Shown: one piece after another, positions 1-9,457 of the stretch
How positions within the stretch are numbered: position 1 is the stretch's first letter
Layout: the number at the start of each line of letters is the position of its first letter
Notes under the pieces: model-generated
Database searches by the model: none
What the model saw: the letters and a program-made list of their open reading frames with translations, nothing else
Told to the model about the DNA's origin: nothing
From: Bradyrhizobium sp. CCGB12
GTDB lineage: Bacteria > Pseudomonadota > Alphaproteobacteria > Rhizobiales > Xanthobacteraceae
Assembly (NCBI RefSeq): GCF_024199845.1
Contig: NZ_JANADO010000001.1
Coordinates: 6,138,001-6,202,000, forward strand
Reading direction: 5' to 3'
DNA length: 64,000 bases
Made by a program: the position numbers and the translations under genes

Positions 1-633
1 GCGCAGATCCTCGATCCAGGGCCGGTAGTGCGCGAGCTCCGCGGCCAGCATCGCGCGGTTCAAGATATCGTCATCGATCCGGTTGAGCTCGAGCGCGAAG
101 AACAGAAGATGCGTCGACGCCGCCGTCAGCCGCTCGGAAACATCGCCGTAAAACTTTGAAATCGCAGGATCCACGCTGTCGCCGGCATGGACCAGGCCGG
201 CATAGGAACCGAGACGGCCGGCGAGATCGTCGATTGCCTCATAGCGTCGCACGGCCTCGGCGAGCCATTTTCCGCCATCTTCGTTTGCTGTCCCTGTCGC
301 GAGCTTGCCTCTGTAGTCGGTCTCGAACGCGACGCAATCGGCATCCATCTTTTCGAGATCGCGCGCCACTTCCGGCGCATCGATCCCGGAATAGAGATCG
401 GCCAGGTTCCACTCCGGAAGCTTGCCGGTCTTGCTCGCAGGCTTTGCGGATGAAGGCTTTGCGGGTGACGGCTTTGCGGGTGACGGCTTGGCGAGCGAAG
501 GTTTGGAGGGCTTTGCCTTGGCAACAGACTTCTTGGTAGCGGATGTCTTGGCGGATGTCTTGGCGGCGGGCTTGCGGAGAGCGGGCTTCTTGAGAGCAGT
601 CTTCTTCAGAGCAGTGCTGGGGCGCGAATTCAT
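1..633 (-). CDS. pepF: Oligoendopeptidase F-like M3 metallopeptidase, N-terminal part (truncated by window edge)
   Basis: The minus strand is open for 211 codons from the ATG at 631-633 to the left edge, so only the N-terminal portion is present. After an N-terminal tail the sequence reads LPEWNLADLYSGIDAPEV and then a helical region (RYEAIDDLAGRLGSYAGL, AASTHLLFFALELNRIDD), which matches the N-terminal domain of M3B oligoendopeptidases. The zinc motif HExxH lies outside the window. The first ~70 residues are an odd Lys/Ala/Pro/Ser-rich tail containing repeated AKPSP units, encoded by short tandem repeats around 440-500 and 540-565. It resembles histone-H1-like tails and is probably disordered. 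Assignment to M3B is inferred from the N-terminal pattern alone. Confidence 0.75.
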   Translation of the reverse strand, partial: MNSRPSTALKKTALKKPALRKPAAKTSAKTSATKKSVAKAKPSKPSLAKPSPAKPSPAKPSSAKPASKTGKLPEWNLADLYSGIDAPEVARDLEKMDADCVAFETDYRGKLATGTANEDGGKWLAEAVRRYEAIDDLAGRLGSYAGLVHAGDSVDPAISKFYGDVSERLTAASTHLLFFALELNRIDDDILNRAMLAAELAHYRPWIEDLR

Positions 634-760
634 TGTGTGGGAAACCTGTGTTCAACAAGCGCGACGGCGGGCGGGGGCATCAAGGTTTAAGAGTGCGTTA
701 ATCGGCTTCGGCCAGAGTGCCCCGATTCGAGACAGATAGTAGTAGCGTGCGGGGAACACC

Positions 761-2257
761 ATGGCTGCCTGTATTTTGATCGCCGACGACGACGCTGTAG
801 CCCGCCGGCTGGTCGAAAACATGGTGCAGAAATGCGGCTATGACACGATCGTCGTGGAGTCCGGCGATGCTGCGATCGCCGCCCTCACCGCTCCCGGCGC
901 TCCCGCCATCGACGGCGTCATCCTCGATCTCGTGATGCCCGGCCTGGACGGCATGGGCGTGCTGGCGAAAATCCGCGATGCAGGCCTCAGCATCCCCGTC
1001 ATCGTGCAGACCGCGCATGGCGGCATCGACAACGTGATCTCGGCGATGCGCGCCGGCGCGGCCGATTTCGTCGTCAAGCCGGTCGGCCTCGAGCGACTTC
1101 AGGTGTCACTGCGCAACGCGCTCAACGCGTCCGCGCTCAAGGGCGAATTGCAGCGCATCCGTCACAGCCGCGAGGGCCGGCTGACCTTCTCCGACATCAT
1201 CACCCGCTCCGAGGCGATGGCGGGCGTGATGCGCGCCGCGCAGAAGGCGGCGAACTCCTCGATTCCCGTGCTGATCGAAGGCGAGTCCGGCGTCGGCAAG
1301 GAGATGTTCGCGCGCGCCATCCATGGCAGCGGCGAGCGCAAGGCAAAGCCCTTCGTCGCGGTCAATTGCGGCGCGATCCCAGACAACCTCGTCGAGTCCA
1401 TTCTGTTCGGGCACGAGAAGGGCGCCTTCACCGGCGCCACCGAGCGGCACATGGGCAAGTTCGTCGAGGCCCATGGTGGCACGCTGTTCCTGGACGAGGT
1501 CAGCGAGTTGCCGCTGACCGCGCAGGTCAAGCTCTTGCGCGCGCTCCAGGAGGGCGCGGTCGAGGCGGTCGGCGGCCGCAAGCCCGTCAAGGTCGACGTG
1601 CGCATCGTCTCTGCGACCAACCGCAAGCTCCTGGAGCGAGTGAAACAGGGACACTTCAGGGAAGACCTGTTCTATCGCCTGCACGTGTTGCCGCTGACGA
1701 TTCCCTCGCTGCGCGCCCGGCGCGAGGACATTCCGCACCTGCTGCGGCACTTCCTGGCGCGCTTTGCCGCCGAGGAGAACCGCCCCATCACCGGAATCAG
1801 CGGCGAGGCGGTGGCACACCTCGCCCAGCTCGACTGGCCCGGCAACATCCGTCAGCTCGAAAACGCGGTCTACCGCGCTGTGGTGATGAGCGACGGCGAC
1901 CAGCTCGACCTTGGCGATTTCCCCCTGCTCGCCTCGCAGCCGCACGGCGCCACGGACATTCCGACGGCGCCACTGATGCTCGAGCCGGCCGCGGCACCCT
2001 CTCTCGTATCGGGTAATGAAATACCGATTGCCCCCCTCCCGTCAGTGGGAACTCTCTCCATGCTGACGCCGAGCGGCGATGTTCGCCCGCTGGAGGAGAT
2101 GGAGAACGAGATCATCCGTTTCGCGATCTCGCACTATCGCGGGCAGATGTCCGAAGTCGCCCGCCGTCTCAAAATCGGTCGGTCCACGCTCTACCGCAAA
2201 CTCGACGAAGCCGGCGTGCCCGGCCATGGCGGGAAAAGCGGCGAGGAGACGCACTGA
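761..2257 (+). CDS. Sigma-54-dependent response regulator (NtrC family)
   Basis: This 498-residue protein has the three-part NtrC layout. The receiver domain (about 1-120) has the acidic patch D9-D11, phosphoacceptor D56 in LDLVMPG, a Thr in VIVQTAHG and a Lys in FVVKPVG. The AAA+ domain (about 145-385) has Walker A GESGVGKE near residue 174, the sigma-54 contact loop GAFTGA near 221 and Walker B GGTLFLDE. A Fis-type helix-turn-helix (EVARRLKIGRSTLYRKL) closes the protein. It should activate sigma-54 promoters when phosphorylated. No cognate histidine kinase is adjacent, so it is an orphan here and its signal is unknown. The linker between AAA+ and HTH (about 390-455) is low-complexity and Pro-rich. 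Confidence 0.93.
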   Translation: MAACILIADDDAVARRLVENMVQKCGYDTIVVESGDAAIAALTAPGAPAIDGVILDLVMPGLDGMGVLAKIRDAGLSIPVIVQTAHGGIDNVISAMRAGAADFVVKPVGLERLQVSLRNALNASALKGELQRIRHSREGRLTFSDIITRSEAMAGVMRAAQKAANSSIPVLIEGESGVGKEMFARAIHGSGERKAKPFVAVNCGAIPDNLVESILFGHEKGAFTGATERHMGKFVEAHGGTLFLDEVSELPLTAQVKLLRALQEGAVEAVGGRKPVKVDVRIVSATNRKLLERVKQGHFREDLFYRLHVLPLTIPSLRARREDIPHLLRHFLARFAAEENRPITGISGEAVAHLAQLDWPGNIRQLENAVYRAVVMSDGDQLDLGDFPLLASQPHGATDIPTAPLMLEPAAAPSLVSGNEIPIAPLPSVGTLSMLTPSGDVRPLEEMENEIIRFAISHYRGQMSEVARRLKIGRSTLYRKLDEAGVPGHGGKSGEETH

Positions 2258-2603
2258 GCCTGATGCGAACGGAGGTTCGCCCGACGCTGCGAGGGAGGCT
2301 GCAAGCCCTTCGCATTGCGACGTAATTCGGCCACGACGTGAACCGTGACCCGGAAGTGACAGACATAGGGAAAAGCGCGCGGGGCAGGCGCACAATCCGT
2401 TGCCAAGAGGCTCCCTTGAAGTCAGTTTGTCGTGAGTTGTCCCGAGTGGCGCTGGCTGCAAAATGGGGGCCTGTGTATCGTCTGCGTATGAATCGTTGCG
2501 TGCAGGCGTGCGACTATCGAGGGCCGGCGCAATTTAGCCGAAAATCTAGAGACGATAACGAAGCTGTTCCAAGAGGGACAGTTCACCCGAGGGGTGTGAC
2601 ACA
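2258..2603. other. Intergenic region without a recognisable gene (346 bp)
   Basis: The stretch lies between the response regulator and the L,D-transpeptidase gene. Short ORFs on both strands show no family resemblance and no convincing ribosome binding site. It presumably holds the promoter of the transpeptidase gene, and a GAGGGG Shine-Dalgarno-like run sits just before the ATG at 2604. I see no hairpin terminator after the regulator. Confidence 0.5.
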
Positions 2604-4799
2604 ATGCGTGACTGTTTGAACCACCGTGCAGGCTTTGACCGTGTCTTAATGACGGTCGCGGCGACCTTCCTCACGGTGTCGGCCAGCTCAGCCCTGGCGC
2701 AGGATCAGGCGCGCAGCAGCGCCGCCGAGCTCGCGATCGAAGCCGCGATCCCGCGCCCCGAGCCGGCCAACGTCCCGCCTCCAACCGCGGCCGACATCAA
2801 ACTCGACACCACCGCGACCCTTCAGGATGCCGCGAAGGAACCAGCGAAGACTGAAGCCGCACCGTCGCCCGACAAAGTCGAGCCGAAGCCCTCCGACGTG
2901 GCCACCACGCCTGCCACCGAGGCGCCGAAGAGCGAGACGGCCAAAACAGAACCTGCGAAGACGGAACCCGCGAAGAGCGAGCCCGCCAAGGCTGACACCG
3001 CGACCGTCACGCCAGCCGCTCCCGCAGCGCCCGCCGCGGCTGAAGCTCCGGCCGCCGAGCCGGTCAAGGCCGCGAGCAACGTTCCCGCCGCCGACCAGCC
3101 GGTCGCCGACAAGCTCAAGGACATCATCGGCGCCAAGACCTCGCGCCATTTCGACCGCAAGAACGAGCGCGCGGCGATCGAGAAGTTCTACGGTGCGCGC
3201 GACTTCGCACCGGTCTGGACCCAAGGCGGCAGCCTGACCCCGGCAGCCAAGGGCGTCATCGCGCGGCTGAAGGATGCGGCCTCCGACGGCCTCAATCCGG
3301 CCGACTACCCGGTGCCGGATTTCGCCGCCGCCACCACGCCCGATGCGCTTGCCGATGCCGAGCTGAAGCTCACCGCCAGCATGTTCGACTATGCGCGCCA
3401 GGCCCAGAGCGGCCGCATGCACTGGTCGCAGGTCAGCGGCGACATCCTCTATCCCGAGCATCCGGTCGACCCGAACGAGGTGCTCGCCAAGGTCACGACC
3501 GCGGCGGATGCCTCCGCGGCGCTCGACAGCTACAACCCGCCGCACAAGCTCTACAAGGAGCTGAAGGCCAAGCTCGCGGAGCTTCGTGGCCTGGGCAACG
3601 GCCCGGCGATCGAGATCGCCGACGGTCCGGCGCTGAAATACACCCCGGCTGGCAAGAAGCAGGCCGAGATCGTGGTGGAAGATGCGCGCGTGCCGCAGCT
3701 GCGCGCCAAGCTCGGCATCGCCGAGAACGCAAACGACACCCGCTATGACGCGGCGGTCGCCGATGCCGTGCGCAAATTCCAGAGCGGCGCCGAGATGAAA
3801 GCGACCGGCATCCTCGACGACAAGACCGTCAAGGCGCTCAACACCCCCAAGCGCGACAAGCAGATCGACGTGGTGCTGGTGAACATGGAGCGCTGGCGCT
3901 GGCTGCCGCGCGACCTCGGCGCGCCCGCACTGGGCGATGCCTATGTCATCCTGAACATTCCCGACTACACGCTGAAGGTGATGCAGCGCGGCCAGCAGGT
4001 CTGGACCACCCGCGTCGTCACCGGCAAGCCGGGCACGCACGCGACGCCGCTGCTCACCGAGACGATGAAATACATCACGGTCAATCCGACCTGGAATGTG
4101 CCGCCGTCGATCGTCTACAACGAGTACCTACCGGCGCTGCAGCAGGATCCGACCGTGCTCCAGCGCATGGGCCTCAAGCTCGAGCAAAACCGCGACGGTT
4201 CGGTGCACATCTCCCAACCGCCCGGCGAAGCCAACGCGCTCGGCCGCATCCGCTTCAACTTCCCGAACAAGTTCCTGGTCTATCAGCACGACACGCCGGA
4301 CAAGAACCTGTTCGCCAGGGACGATCGCGCCTTCAGCCACGGCTGCATGCGGGTGCAATATCCGGATCAGTATGCCTCGGTGCTGCTCAACATCACCATG
4401 CCGAACGAGAAGTACACGCCCGAGCGTGTGCGCAGCATGTACGGCAAGAGCGAGATCGACCTGAAATTCCCGACGCCGGTCCCGGTCAACATCACCTACC
4501 AGACCGCGTTCGTGGATGACGCCGGCAAGCTGCAATTCCGCAAGGACGTCTATGGCCGCGACGCGACCATGATCAACATCCTGAAGAACAACCGCGGCAA
4601 GGACCTCGAGGCCGTCGTGGCGCATTCCCAGCCGAGCTATTCGCGCCCGGCGACGACGCTGCCGTCAGGGGTGGCGGTGGCCAACAATGGCGGCGGCTTC
4701 GGCTCGTCAGGGCCGAACTTCTTCGAGCGGCTGTTCGGGCCACCGACCCCGCCGCCGGCCCCGGTCGGCCGCCGGCCGCAGCGGGTATTCACCCGCTGA
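2604..4799 (+). CDS. Murein L,D-transpeptidase, YcbB/LdtD type
   Basis: The 731-residue protein begins with a signal sequence (MTVAATFLTVSASSALAQ, cleavage likely after ALA). A long Ala/Pro/Lys/Thr linker (about 35-165) with repeated KTEPAKTEPAKSEPAK units probably spans the periplasm. The scaffold domain (about 170-330, FYGARDFAPVWT) and a peptidoglycan-binding helix bundle (about 365-415, AVADAVRKFQSGAEMKATG) precede the YkuD catalytic domain. The motif HGCMRVQ holds the catalytic Cys581 with His579. The family makes 3-3 (meso-Dap to meso-Dap) cross-links in peptidoglycan. The next gene is a MepK-like DUF882 endopeptidase, the same pairing as ycbB-ycbK in E. coli. The ATG at 2604 has a GAGGGG sequence about 10 nt upstream. 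Confidence 0.92.
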   Translation: MRDCLNHRAGFDRVLMTVAATFLTVSASSALAQDQARSSAAELAIEAAIPRPEPANVPPPTAADIKLDTTATLQDAAKEPAKTEAAPSPDKVEPKPSDVATTPATEAPKSETAKTEPAKTEPAKSEPAKADTATVTPAAPAAPAAAEAPAAEPVKAASNVPAADQPVADKLKDIIGAKTSRHFDRKNERAAIEKFYGARDFAPVWTQGGSLTPAAKGVIARLKDAASDGLNPADYPVPDFAAATTPDALADAELKLTASMFDYARQAQSGRMHWSQVSGDILYPEHPVDPNEVLAKVTTAADASAALDSYNPPHKLYKELKAKLAELRGLGNGPAIEIADGPALKYTPAGKKQAEIVVEDARVPQLRAKLGIAENANDTRYDAAVADAVRKFQSGAEMKATGILDDKTVKALNTPKRDKQIDVVLVNMERWRWLPRDLGAPALGDAYVILNIPDYTLKVMQRGQQVWTTRVVTGKPGTHATPLLTETMKYITVNPTWNVPPSIVYNEYLPALQQDPTVLQRMGLKLEQNRDGSVHISQPPGEANALGRIRFNFPNKFLVYQHDTPDKNLFARDDRAFSHGCMRVQYPDQYASVLLNITMPNEKYTPERVRSMYGKSEIDLKFPTPVPVNITYQTAFVDDAGKLQFRKDVYGRDATMINILKNNRGKDLEAVVAHSQPSYSRPATTLPSGVAVANNGGGFGSSGPNFFERLFGPPTPPPAPVGRRPQRVFTR

Positions 4800-4839
4800 G
4801 CCCTCAGCACCACACTCTCTAAAATTTGGCAATAAAATC

Positions 4840-4870
4840 AACGACCCCATCCCTGGATGGGGTCGTTTAA
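4840..4870 (+). terminator. Intrinsic terminator-like hairpin after the L,D-transpeptidase gene
   Basis: AACGACCCCATCC (4840-4852) pairs perfectly with GGATGGGGTCGTT (4855-4867). The run of T after it is short, so termination may be partial. It lies 40 nt after the stop codon of the upstream gene, and suggests that the downstream DUF882 gene also has its own promoter. Confidence 0.6.
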
Positions 4871-5067
4871 CGTTAACCACTCTCCACCTCGTTTCGAGCA
4901 GCCGGCGTTTTTTTGCCACAGTCAACCGGTTAGGATTGTATTCTGACTTGGTTTGGGGGCGGGAAGGTCAACCTCGAATTAACCTTCTTGCTTTAAGAAA
5001 GCGTTCATCCTCTTTCGCGCTGCTGCGGGGTTGGCGGGAGAGTCCATTTTGAACGCTCGTCGACTGG

Positions 5068-6702
5068 GTGGGCTCATTCGTGCTGACTAGTCTCGCACGC
5101 CAATTTGCTGTGCTGTCGTTGTCCCATGCGGGAGTGAAGGCCGGATCCCGGATCGGCCTCGCTGCCGCACTGCTGCTTGCTGCCGCCGGTTCGGTTCATG
5201 ACGCCGCCGCGCTGAACGAGACCAAGACGCTCTCCTTCCACCACACCCATTCCGGCGAAGATCTCACCGTCACCTTCAAGCGCGACGGGCGCTATGACGA
5301 AGCCGCGCTGAAGCAGCTCAACCACTTCCTGCGCGACTGGCGCACCCAGGACGAGACGGTGATGGACCGTCGCCTGTTCGATATCCTCTGGGAAGTCTAT
5401 CGCGACGTCGACGGCAAGCAGCCGATCCAGATCATCTCCTCCTACCGCTCCCCCGCCACCAACGCCATGCTCCGCCGCCGCTCCGCCGGTGTGGCGCGCT
5501 TCAGCCAGCACATGCTGGGACATGCGATGGACTTCTACATTCCGGGCGTGCCGCTGGAGCAGATCCGCTTCGCCGGCCTGCGCCTGCAGCGCGGCGGCGT
5601 CGGTTTCTATCCGACCTCCGGCTCGCCCTTCGTGCACCTCGACACCGGCAGCATCCGGCACTGGCCGCGCATGACGCATGACCAGCTCGCCCGTGTCTTC
5701 CCGAACGGAAAAACGGTGCATCTGCCGACCGACGGCGTGCCGCTGAAGGGCTATGAGCTAGCCAAGGCCGAGATCGAGCGGCGCGGCAGCGGCGATGATT
5801 CCGGCAGCACGCCGAATTTCTTCGCCGCCTTGTTCAAGAGCAAATCGGCTCCGGCCGCCGCGAGCAGTGACGAGGATGACGAGGGCGCGCCCGCCCCGGC
5901 CGCGAAGCCGGCGGGACCGACCGTCGTCGCAGCCGCCGCCAAGCCCGCCGAACCGGTGCCGACACCCCGCGCCAAGCCGCAAATCGCCGCCACGCTCCAG
6001 CTCGCCTCGGCCGACGCGCAGATCGTTGCGCCGCCCAAGCCGAAGCCCGCGCCGGTGGCTGACAAGCCGGCGACTGCCAGATCTGCCGACGCCAAGCCCG
6101 AGACCCCGGCGGACATCATCAATGCCCGCGGCTTCTGGGATGATGTCCCTGCCACGCCGCAGCAGGCAACGCCGGCTCAGGTCGCCGCCCTGAAGGCACG
6201 CCAGGCGCTCGCCGCCGCCACCGATCCACAGGCGACCGCGAGTGTCTCCAGCGCGGCCTACCAGGCGCTGGCCTATGCGCCGGCATCCGCCTCTCCGGTC
6301 GACCGCGCCAACGTCGTCGCGGCCTCCGCGCCGATCCCGCGCTCCACCCGTTCCGCGGCCGGGTCCCGCAGCGCCCAGGCAACCGAGATCAACACGGTGG
6401 TCGGCAAGAGCGTCGACGGCAGGATCGCCACCGCGACCCGCCTCTCCGCGGCCAGGGGCGAGAGCATCTGGCTCAAGATCGTGATGCTGTCGCCCAGCGC
6501 CAGCCGCGCGATGTCGGTCACGTTGATGGGCGAACTCGATACCGCGGCGCTGCGCGGCTATTTCGTCAAACCGCAGGCCGTGATCGCGATGGGCTTTGTC
6601 GACGATCCGACACAGGGCCTGTCCTGCGACAGCTTCTCGGGCAGCGCCACCGCGAAGCTCGAGACGACGTCGTTCGTCGTGCGCACCGCCGCGCTGCGCT
6701 GA
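5068..6702 (+). CDS. DUF882/MepK-type periplasmic murein endopeptidase
   Basis: This 544-residue protein starts with GTG at 5068. A hydrophobic segment (SRIGLAAALLLAAAGSVHDAAA, about 27-48) acts as signal peptide or anchor. The DUF882/M15 domain (about 55-215) has the zinc-site pattern S-x-H-x-x-G-x-A-x-D in SQHMLGHAMDF, a second His in FVHLDTG, and the YRSP motif. E. coli MepK (YcbK) of this family cuts 3-3 cross-links, which suits its position beside an L,D-transpeptidase. The C-terminal half (about 245-450) is a long Ala/Pro-rich linker ending in a poorly characterised domain (about 455-540) not found in short MepK. The start is uncertain: GTG codons a few residues downstream are possible. 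Confidence 0.85.
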   Translation: MGSFVLTSLARQFAVLSLSHAGVKAGSRIGLAAALLLAAAGSVHDAAALNETKTLSFHHTHSGEDLTVTFKRDGRYDEAALKQLNHFLRDWRTQDETVMDRRLFDILWEVYRDVDGKQPIQIISSYRSPATNAMLRRRSAGVARFSQHMLGHAMDFYIPGVPLEQIRFAGLRLQRGGVGFYPTSGSPFVHLDTGSIRHWPRMTHDQLARVFPNGKTVHLPTDGVPLKGYELAKAEIERRGSGDDSGSTPNFFAALFKSKSAPAAASSDEDDEGAPAPAAKPAGPTVVAAAAKPAEPVPTPRAKPQIAATLQLASADAQIVAPPKPKPAPVADKPATARSADAKPETPADIINARGFWDDVPATPQQATPAQVAALKARQALAAATDPQATASVSSAAYQALAYAPASASPVDRANVVAASAPIPRSTRSAAGSRSAQATEINTVVGKSVDGRIATATRLSAARGESIWLKIVMLSPSASRAMSVTLMGELDTAALRGYFVKPQAVIAMGFVDDPTQGLSCDSFSGSATAKLETTSFVVRTAALR

Positions 6703-6741
6703 GAACTGCGGCCCTCACTGCTTCCAAGAACTCAGTCTCTC

Positions 6742-6825
6742 GTAGCCCGGATGGAGCGCAGTGTAATCCGGGAAAGCAAAGCGTGCTGAGACGCCCCGGA
6801 TTGCGCTTCGCTCCATCCGGGCTAC
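6742..6825. repeat. Palindromic intergenic repeat (REP/BIME-like)
   Basis: GTAGCCCGGATGGAGCGCA (6742-6760) is mirrored by an inverted copy at about 6802-6825 that ends in CTCCATCCGGGCTAC. The arms enclose about 40 bp. From memory this 'GTAGCCCGGATGGAGC' unit is a dispersed repeat of many Bradyrhizobium and other proteobacterial genomes. As a transcript it would form a large hairpin between the convergent genes. Confidence 0.75.
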
Positions 6826-6841
6826 AAGGCAGCCCCTCCCG

Positions 6842-7261
6842 CTACTTCCTGCCCCGCCGATCCAGATGGTACGTCAAGGCCAACGACAAGCAGACCGATA
6901 GCTCCTGCTTGGGCAGCTTGCCCGCCACCGGCAACAGCAGCGCCCTCGTCTGCCGATACTCGAACTGATCGGGAAAGCGCTCCCGGAACGTATCGATCAG
7001 CGTCGTCTTGCAGTTGAAGAGAATGGCGGCGTGTTCGGATCCCTTCAGGCGGCCGAGCCGGATCGTGCTGCCGCTGCCCGTCGCCTCGGTCAGGTAGGCG
7101 GGCTCGCCCCATTTCAGGGTTTCGCTGAGCCGGCCGACCTCCTCATGCGCCGCGGCGGTCGCAAAGATCAGATCGCGCACCTGAAGCAGCCGTTTGCGCA
7201 TCGGCGCCGGAAAGGCGTCGAAGGCCCGGCTCACATCGCGCGGCAATCGCGGCTCAGTCAC
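6842..7261 (-). CDS. DUF1801 family protein
   Basis: The domain runs through FPAPMRKRLLQVRDLI, LSETLKWGEPAYLT and LFNCKTTLIDTFRERFP, the usual DUF1801 (YdhG-like) pattern of about 120-140 residues. The longer open frame upstream overlaps the cyclase gene and reads as an Arg/Ser-rich shadow, so I place the start at the GTG at 7259-7261, giving 139 residues. It lies 37 bp after the cyclase gene on the same strand and may be cotranscribed. The function of the family is not established. Confidence 0.75.
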   Translation of the reverse strand: MTEPRLPRDVSRAFDAFPAPMRKRLLQVRDLIFATAAAHEEVGRLSETLKWGEPAYLTEATGSGSTIRLGRLKGSEHAAILFNCKTTLIDTFRERFPDQFEYRQTRALLLPVAGKLPKQELSVCLSLALTYHLDRRGRK

Positions 7262-7298
7262 GGTCCTACTCTCGATGGATCGGCCGGATGGATCGGCA

Positions 7299-9062
7299 TC
7301 AAGCCGGCAGGCCCGCCCGGAGAAGGCCTGCCTCAAAGCGCTGACGATCGACGTCCCGCTTATAATGCTGGGTCGCGAGATGATTGGCCACCGAAAATGC
7401 CGGCTCGCGCTTGAGGACTTCGGTCGCGTGCGCGCCAGCAGCAACCGCGTTGCCCATTTGCGCGAAGATGCCCGCAAGGAACGCGTGATGGGTGTGATCG
7501 GGGCGCGTGATCCGTGAAAAGGCCTCGGCTGCTTCGGCGTATCTCTCGGCACAGTAATAGGCGCGCCCGAGATGGCTCCAGAAGCGTTCCGGGTGATAAG
7601 GGTTGAGCCGCATCGCCTTCTTGATCCAGTCGATGCCTTCCTCCGGCCTCCCAAGCCAGGTCAGCAGCTCGCCCTGCTGCACGACCACGAGGTCGTAATT
7701 CGGGTTGAGCGCGAGCGCACGCTCCTGATGGTAGGCGGCCTTGTCATGGTCGTCGCGGTTCAGATTGAGCGCCGCGAGGATGCGGTGGACGTCGCTGTCA
7801 TTGTCGTCGAGGCCCAGCGCGGTTTCCAGCTCCGAGGCCACCTGCTGGAAGGTGGCCTCGCGATCCGCGCACCAGCTATAGACCCAGGTCTGGCCCAGAA
7901 CGCACGCCTTCCACGCGTGTGCGTGAGCATAATTCCCGTCGAGTTCGAGCGCCCGGTCGAGCAGCAGTTGCGCCCGCGCATTGTCGTCGCGATTGGAGCG
8001 ATGGTGCAAAACCTTTGCCGCCAGCACGCATTCATAGGCCGCCATGTTGTCCGTTGGCTTGCGGTTCGCCCGATCGTGCGTGGCCGCCTCGACCCGGCCC
8101 GGCAACGTGGCGACGATCGCCCGGGTCATCTCGTCCTGGATGGCGAAGATGTCCTTGAGCTCGCCGTCATAGCGTTCGGCCCAGACATGCCGATCGGTTT
8201 CCGCATCGATCAGCTGCACGGTGACGCGGACGCGATCCCCGGCCTTTCGCACGCTTCCCTCGATGACGTAGTCGACGCCGAATTCGCGGCCGACATCCTG
8301 CACCTTGACCGACTTCCCCTTGTACACGAAGGTCGAGTTGCGCGAGATCACCAGCAGGTCGTGGAAGCGTGAAAGCTCCGTGATGATATCTTCGGTCAGA
8401 CCGTCCGCGAAGAACTCCTGCTCCGGATCGCCGCTCATGTTGGCGAAGGGCAGCACGGCGATGGACGGCTTCCTCGACTTGCCCGTCGCCTTTGCGCCCG
8501 TCGTGCCGGCCGGCGCAACTGCCGGCGCATCCTCCAATCGAATCCTGTAGACGCGGATCGAACGGGCGATGTTCTTGACGGTCTGCTCGCCGATATCCTC
8601 GAATGCAACACCGTCGAGGCGCTCGCCGAGTTGGTCGCGCACCGCGCTCGAGATGCAAATGCCTCCCGGCTCGGCCAGTGCCTCCAACCGTGCCGCGACG
8701 TTGACACCGTCGCCGAAAATGTCGTTCTGATCGACAATCACGTCGCCGAGATTGATGCCGATGCGGAATTGTATCCATCGCGGCGGCGGGACGTCGGCGT
8801 TGCGGCGCCCCATTCGGCCCTGAATTTCAGCAGCGCACACCACGGCGTCGACGACGCTGTGGAATTCGACGAGCAGGCCATCGCCCGTCGTCTTGATGAT
8901 GCGGCCATGATTTTTGGCAATCGCCGGATCAATGAGTTCGATCCGATGGGTCTTGAGGCGCGCAAGCGTGCCGGCCTCGTCGACCTCCATGAGCCGACTA
9001 AAGCCGACCATGTCAGCCGCGAGGACCGCTGCAAGCCTGCGCTCTGGTCCAGGCACGTCCAT
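7299..9062 (-). CDS. Class III adenylate/guanylate cyclase with TolB-like and TPR regions
   Basis: The N-terminal cyclase domain (about 5-185) has the two metal-binding Asp in AADMVGFSRL and TTGDGLLVEF, and the FGDGVNVAARLEALAEPGG motif. A TolB/FlgO-like region (about 195-310) with SIAVLPFANMSGDPEQEFFADGLTEDI follows, then TPR-like helices to the end (ALELDGNYAHAHAWKA, ALNPNYDLVVVQQGELLTWLGRPEEGI). There is no obvious membrane segment, so it is probably cytoplasmic. This architecture is frequent in Bradyrhizobium, and the metal ligands suggest an active enzyme. The signal is unknown. Likely first gene of a pair with DUF1801. Confidence 0.9.
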   Translation of the reverse strand: MDVPGPERRLAAVLAADMVGFSRLMEVDEAGTLARLKTHRIELIDPAIAKNHGRIIKTTGDGLLVEFHSVVDAVVCAAEIQGRMGRRNADVPPPRWIQFRIGINLGDVIVDQNDIFGDGVNVAARLEALAEPGGICISSAVRDQLGERLDGVAFEDIGEQTVKNIARSIRVYRIRLEDAPAVAPAGTTGAKATGKSRKPSIAVLPFANMSGDPEQEFFADGLTEDIITELSRFHDLLVISRNSTFVYKGKSVKVQDVGREFGVDYVIEGSVRKAGDRVRVTVQLIDAETDRHVWAERYDGELKDIFAIQDEMTRAIVATLPGRVEAATHDRANRKPTDNMAAYECVLAAKVLHHRSNRDDNARAQLLLDRALELDGNYAHAHAWKACVLGQTWVYSWCADREATFQQVASELETALGLDDNDSDVHRILAALNLNRDDHDKAAYHQERALALNPNYDLVVVQQGELLTWLGRPEEGIDWIKKAMRLNPYHPERFWSHLGRAYYCAERYAEAAEAFSRITRPDHTHHAFLAGIFAQMGNAVAAGAHATEVLKREPAFSVANHLATQHYKRDVDRQRFEAGLLRAGLPA

Positions 9063-9184
9063 TGCTCGGTCCCTTCACCGAGCACTCTAGCAGACGAGCG
9101 GATTTTGCCCAAATCGGCGCCCTGCAGATTGCGGCCGGGCGAGGTGCTCCTTACTCCTACGGCTGCCGCCGCAGCCGCATCGCC

Positions 9185-9457
9185 TCAGAGCATCCCCAGC
9201 GCCTGCATGTAGGTCTCGAGAATGGTCTCGGCCTCGGCGCGCTCGTTGGGGTCCTGCTTGCGCAGGCGCACGATGGTGCGCAGCGCCTTGACGTCGTAGC
9301 CGTTGCCCTTGCTCTCGGCATAGACGTCGCGGATGTCGTCGGAGATCGCCTTCTTCTCTTCCTCCAGCCGCTCGATGCGCTCGATGATGGACTTGAGCTG
9401 GTCCTTGGCAAATTTCGTCGCGGGCTCGTCGTCGCGGACGGCGGCGGAGGTGGCCAT
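9185..9457 (-). CDS. gapR: GapR family DNA-binding protein (DUF2312)
   Basis: From the ATG at 9455-9457 the 90-residue product reads [20 protein letters not shown], followed by a coiled coil ([28 protein letters not shown]) and the conserved [20 protein letters not shown] segment of DUF2312. GapR of Caulobacter is a nucleoid-associated protein that encircles overtwisted DNA ahead of polymerases and affects replication. The upstream extension of the frame to 9508 lacks this conservation, so the shorter start is preferred. Length matches the family. Confidence 0.92.
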   Translation of the reverse strand: MATSAAVRDDEPATKFAKDQLKSIIERIERLEEEKKAISDDIRDVYAESKGNGYDVKALRTIVRLRKQDPNERAEAETILETYMQALGML

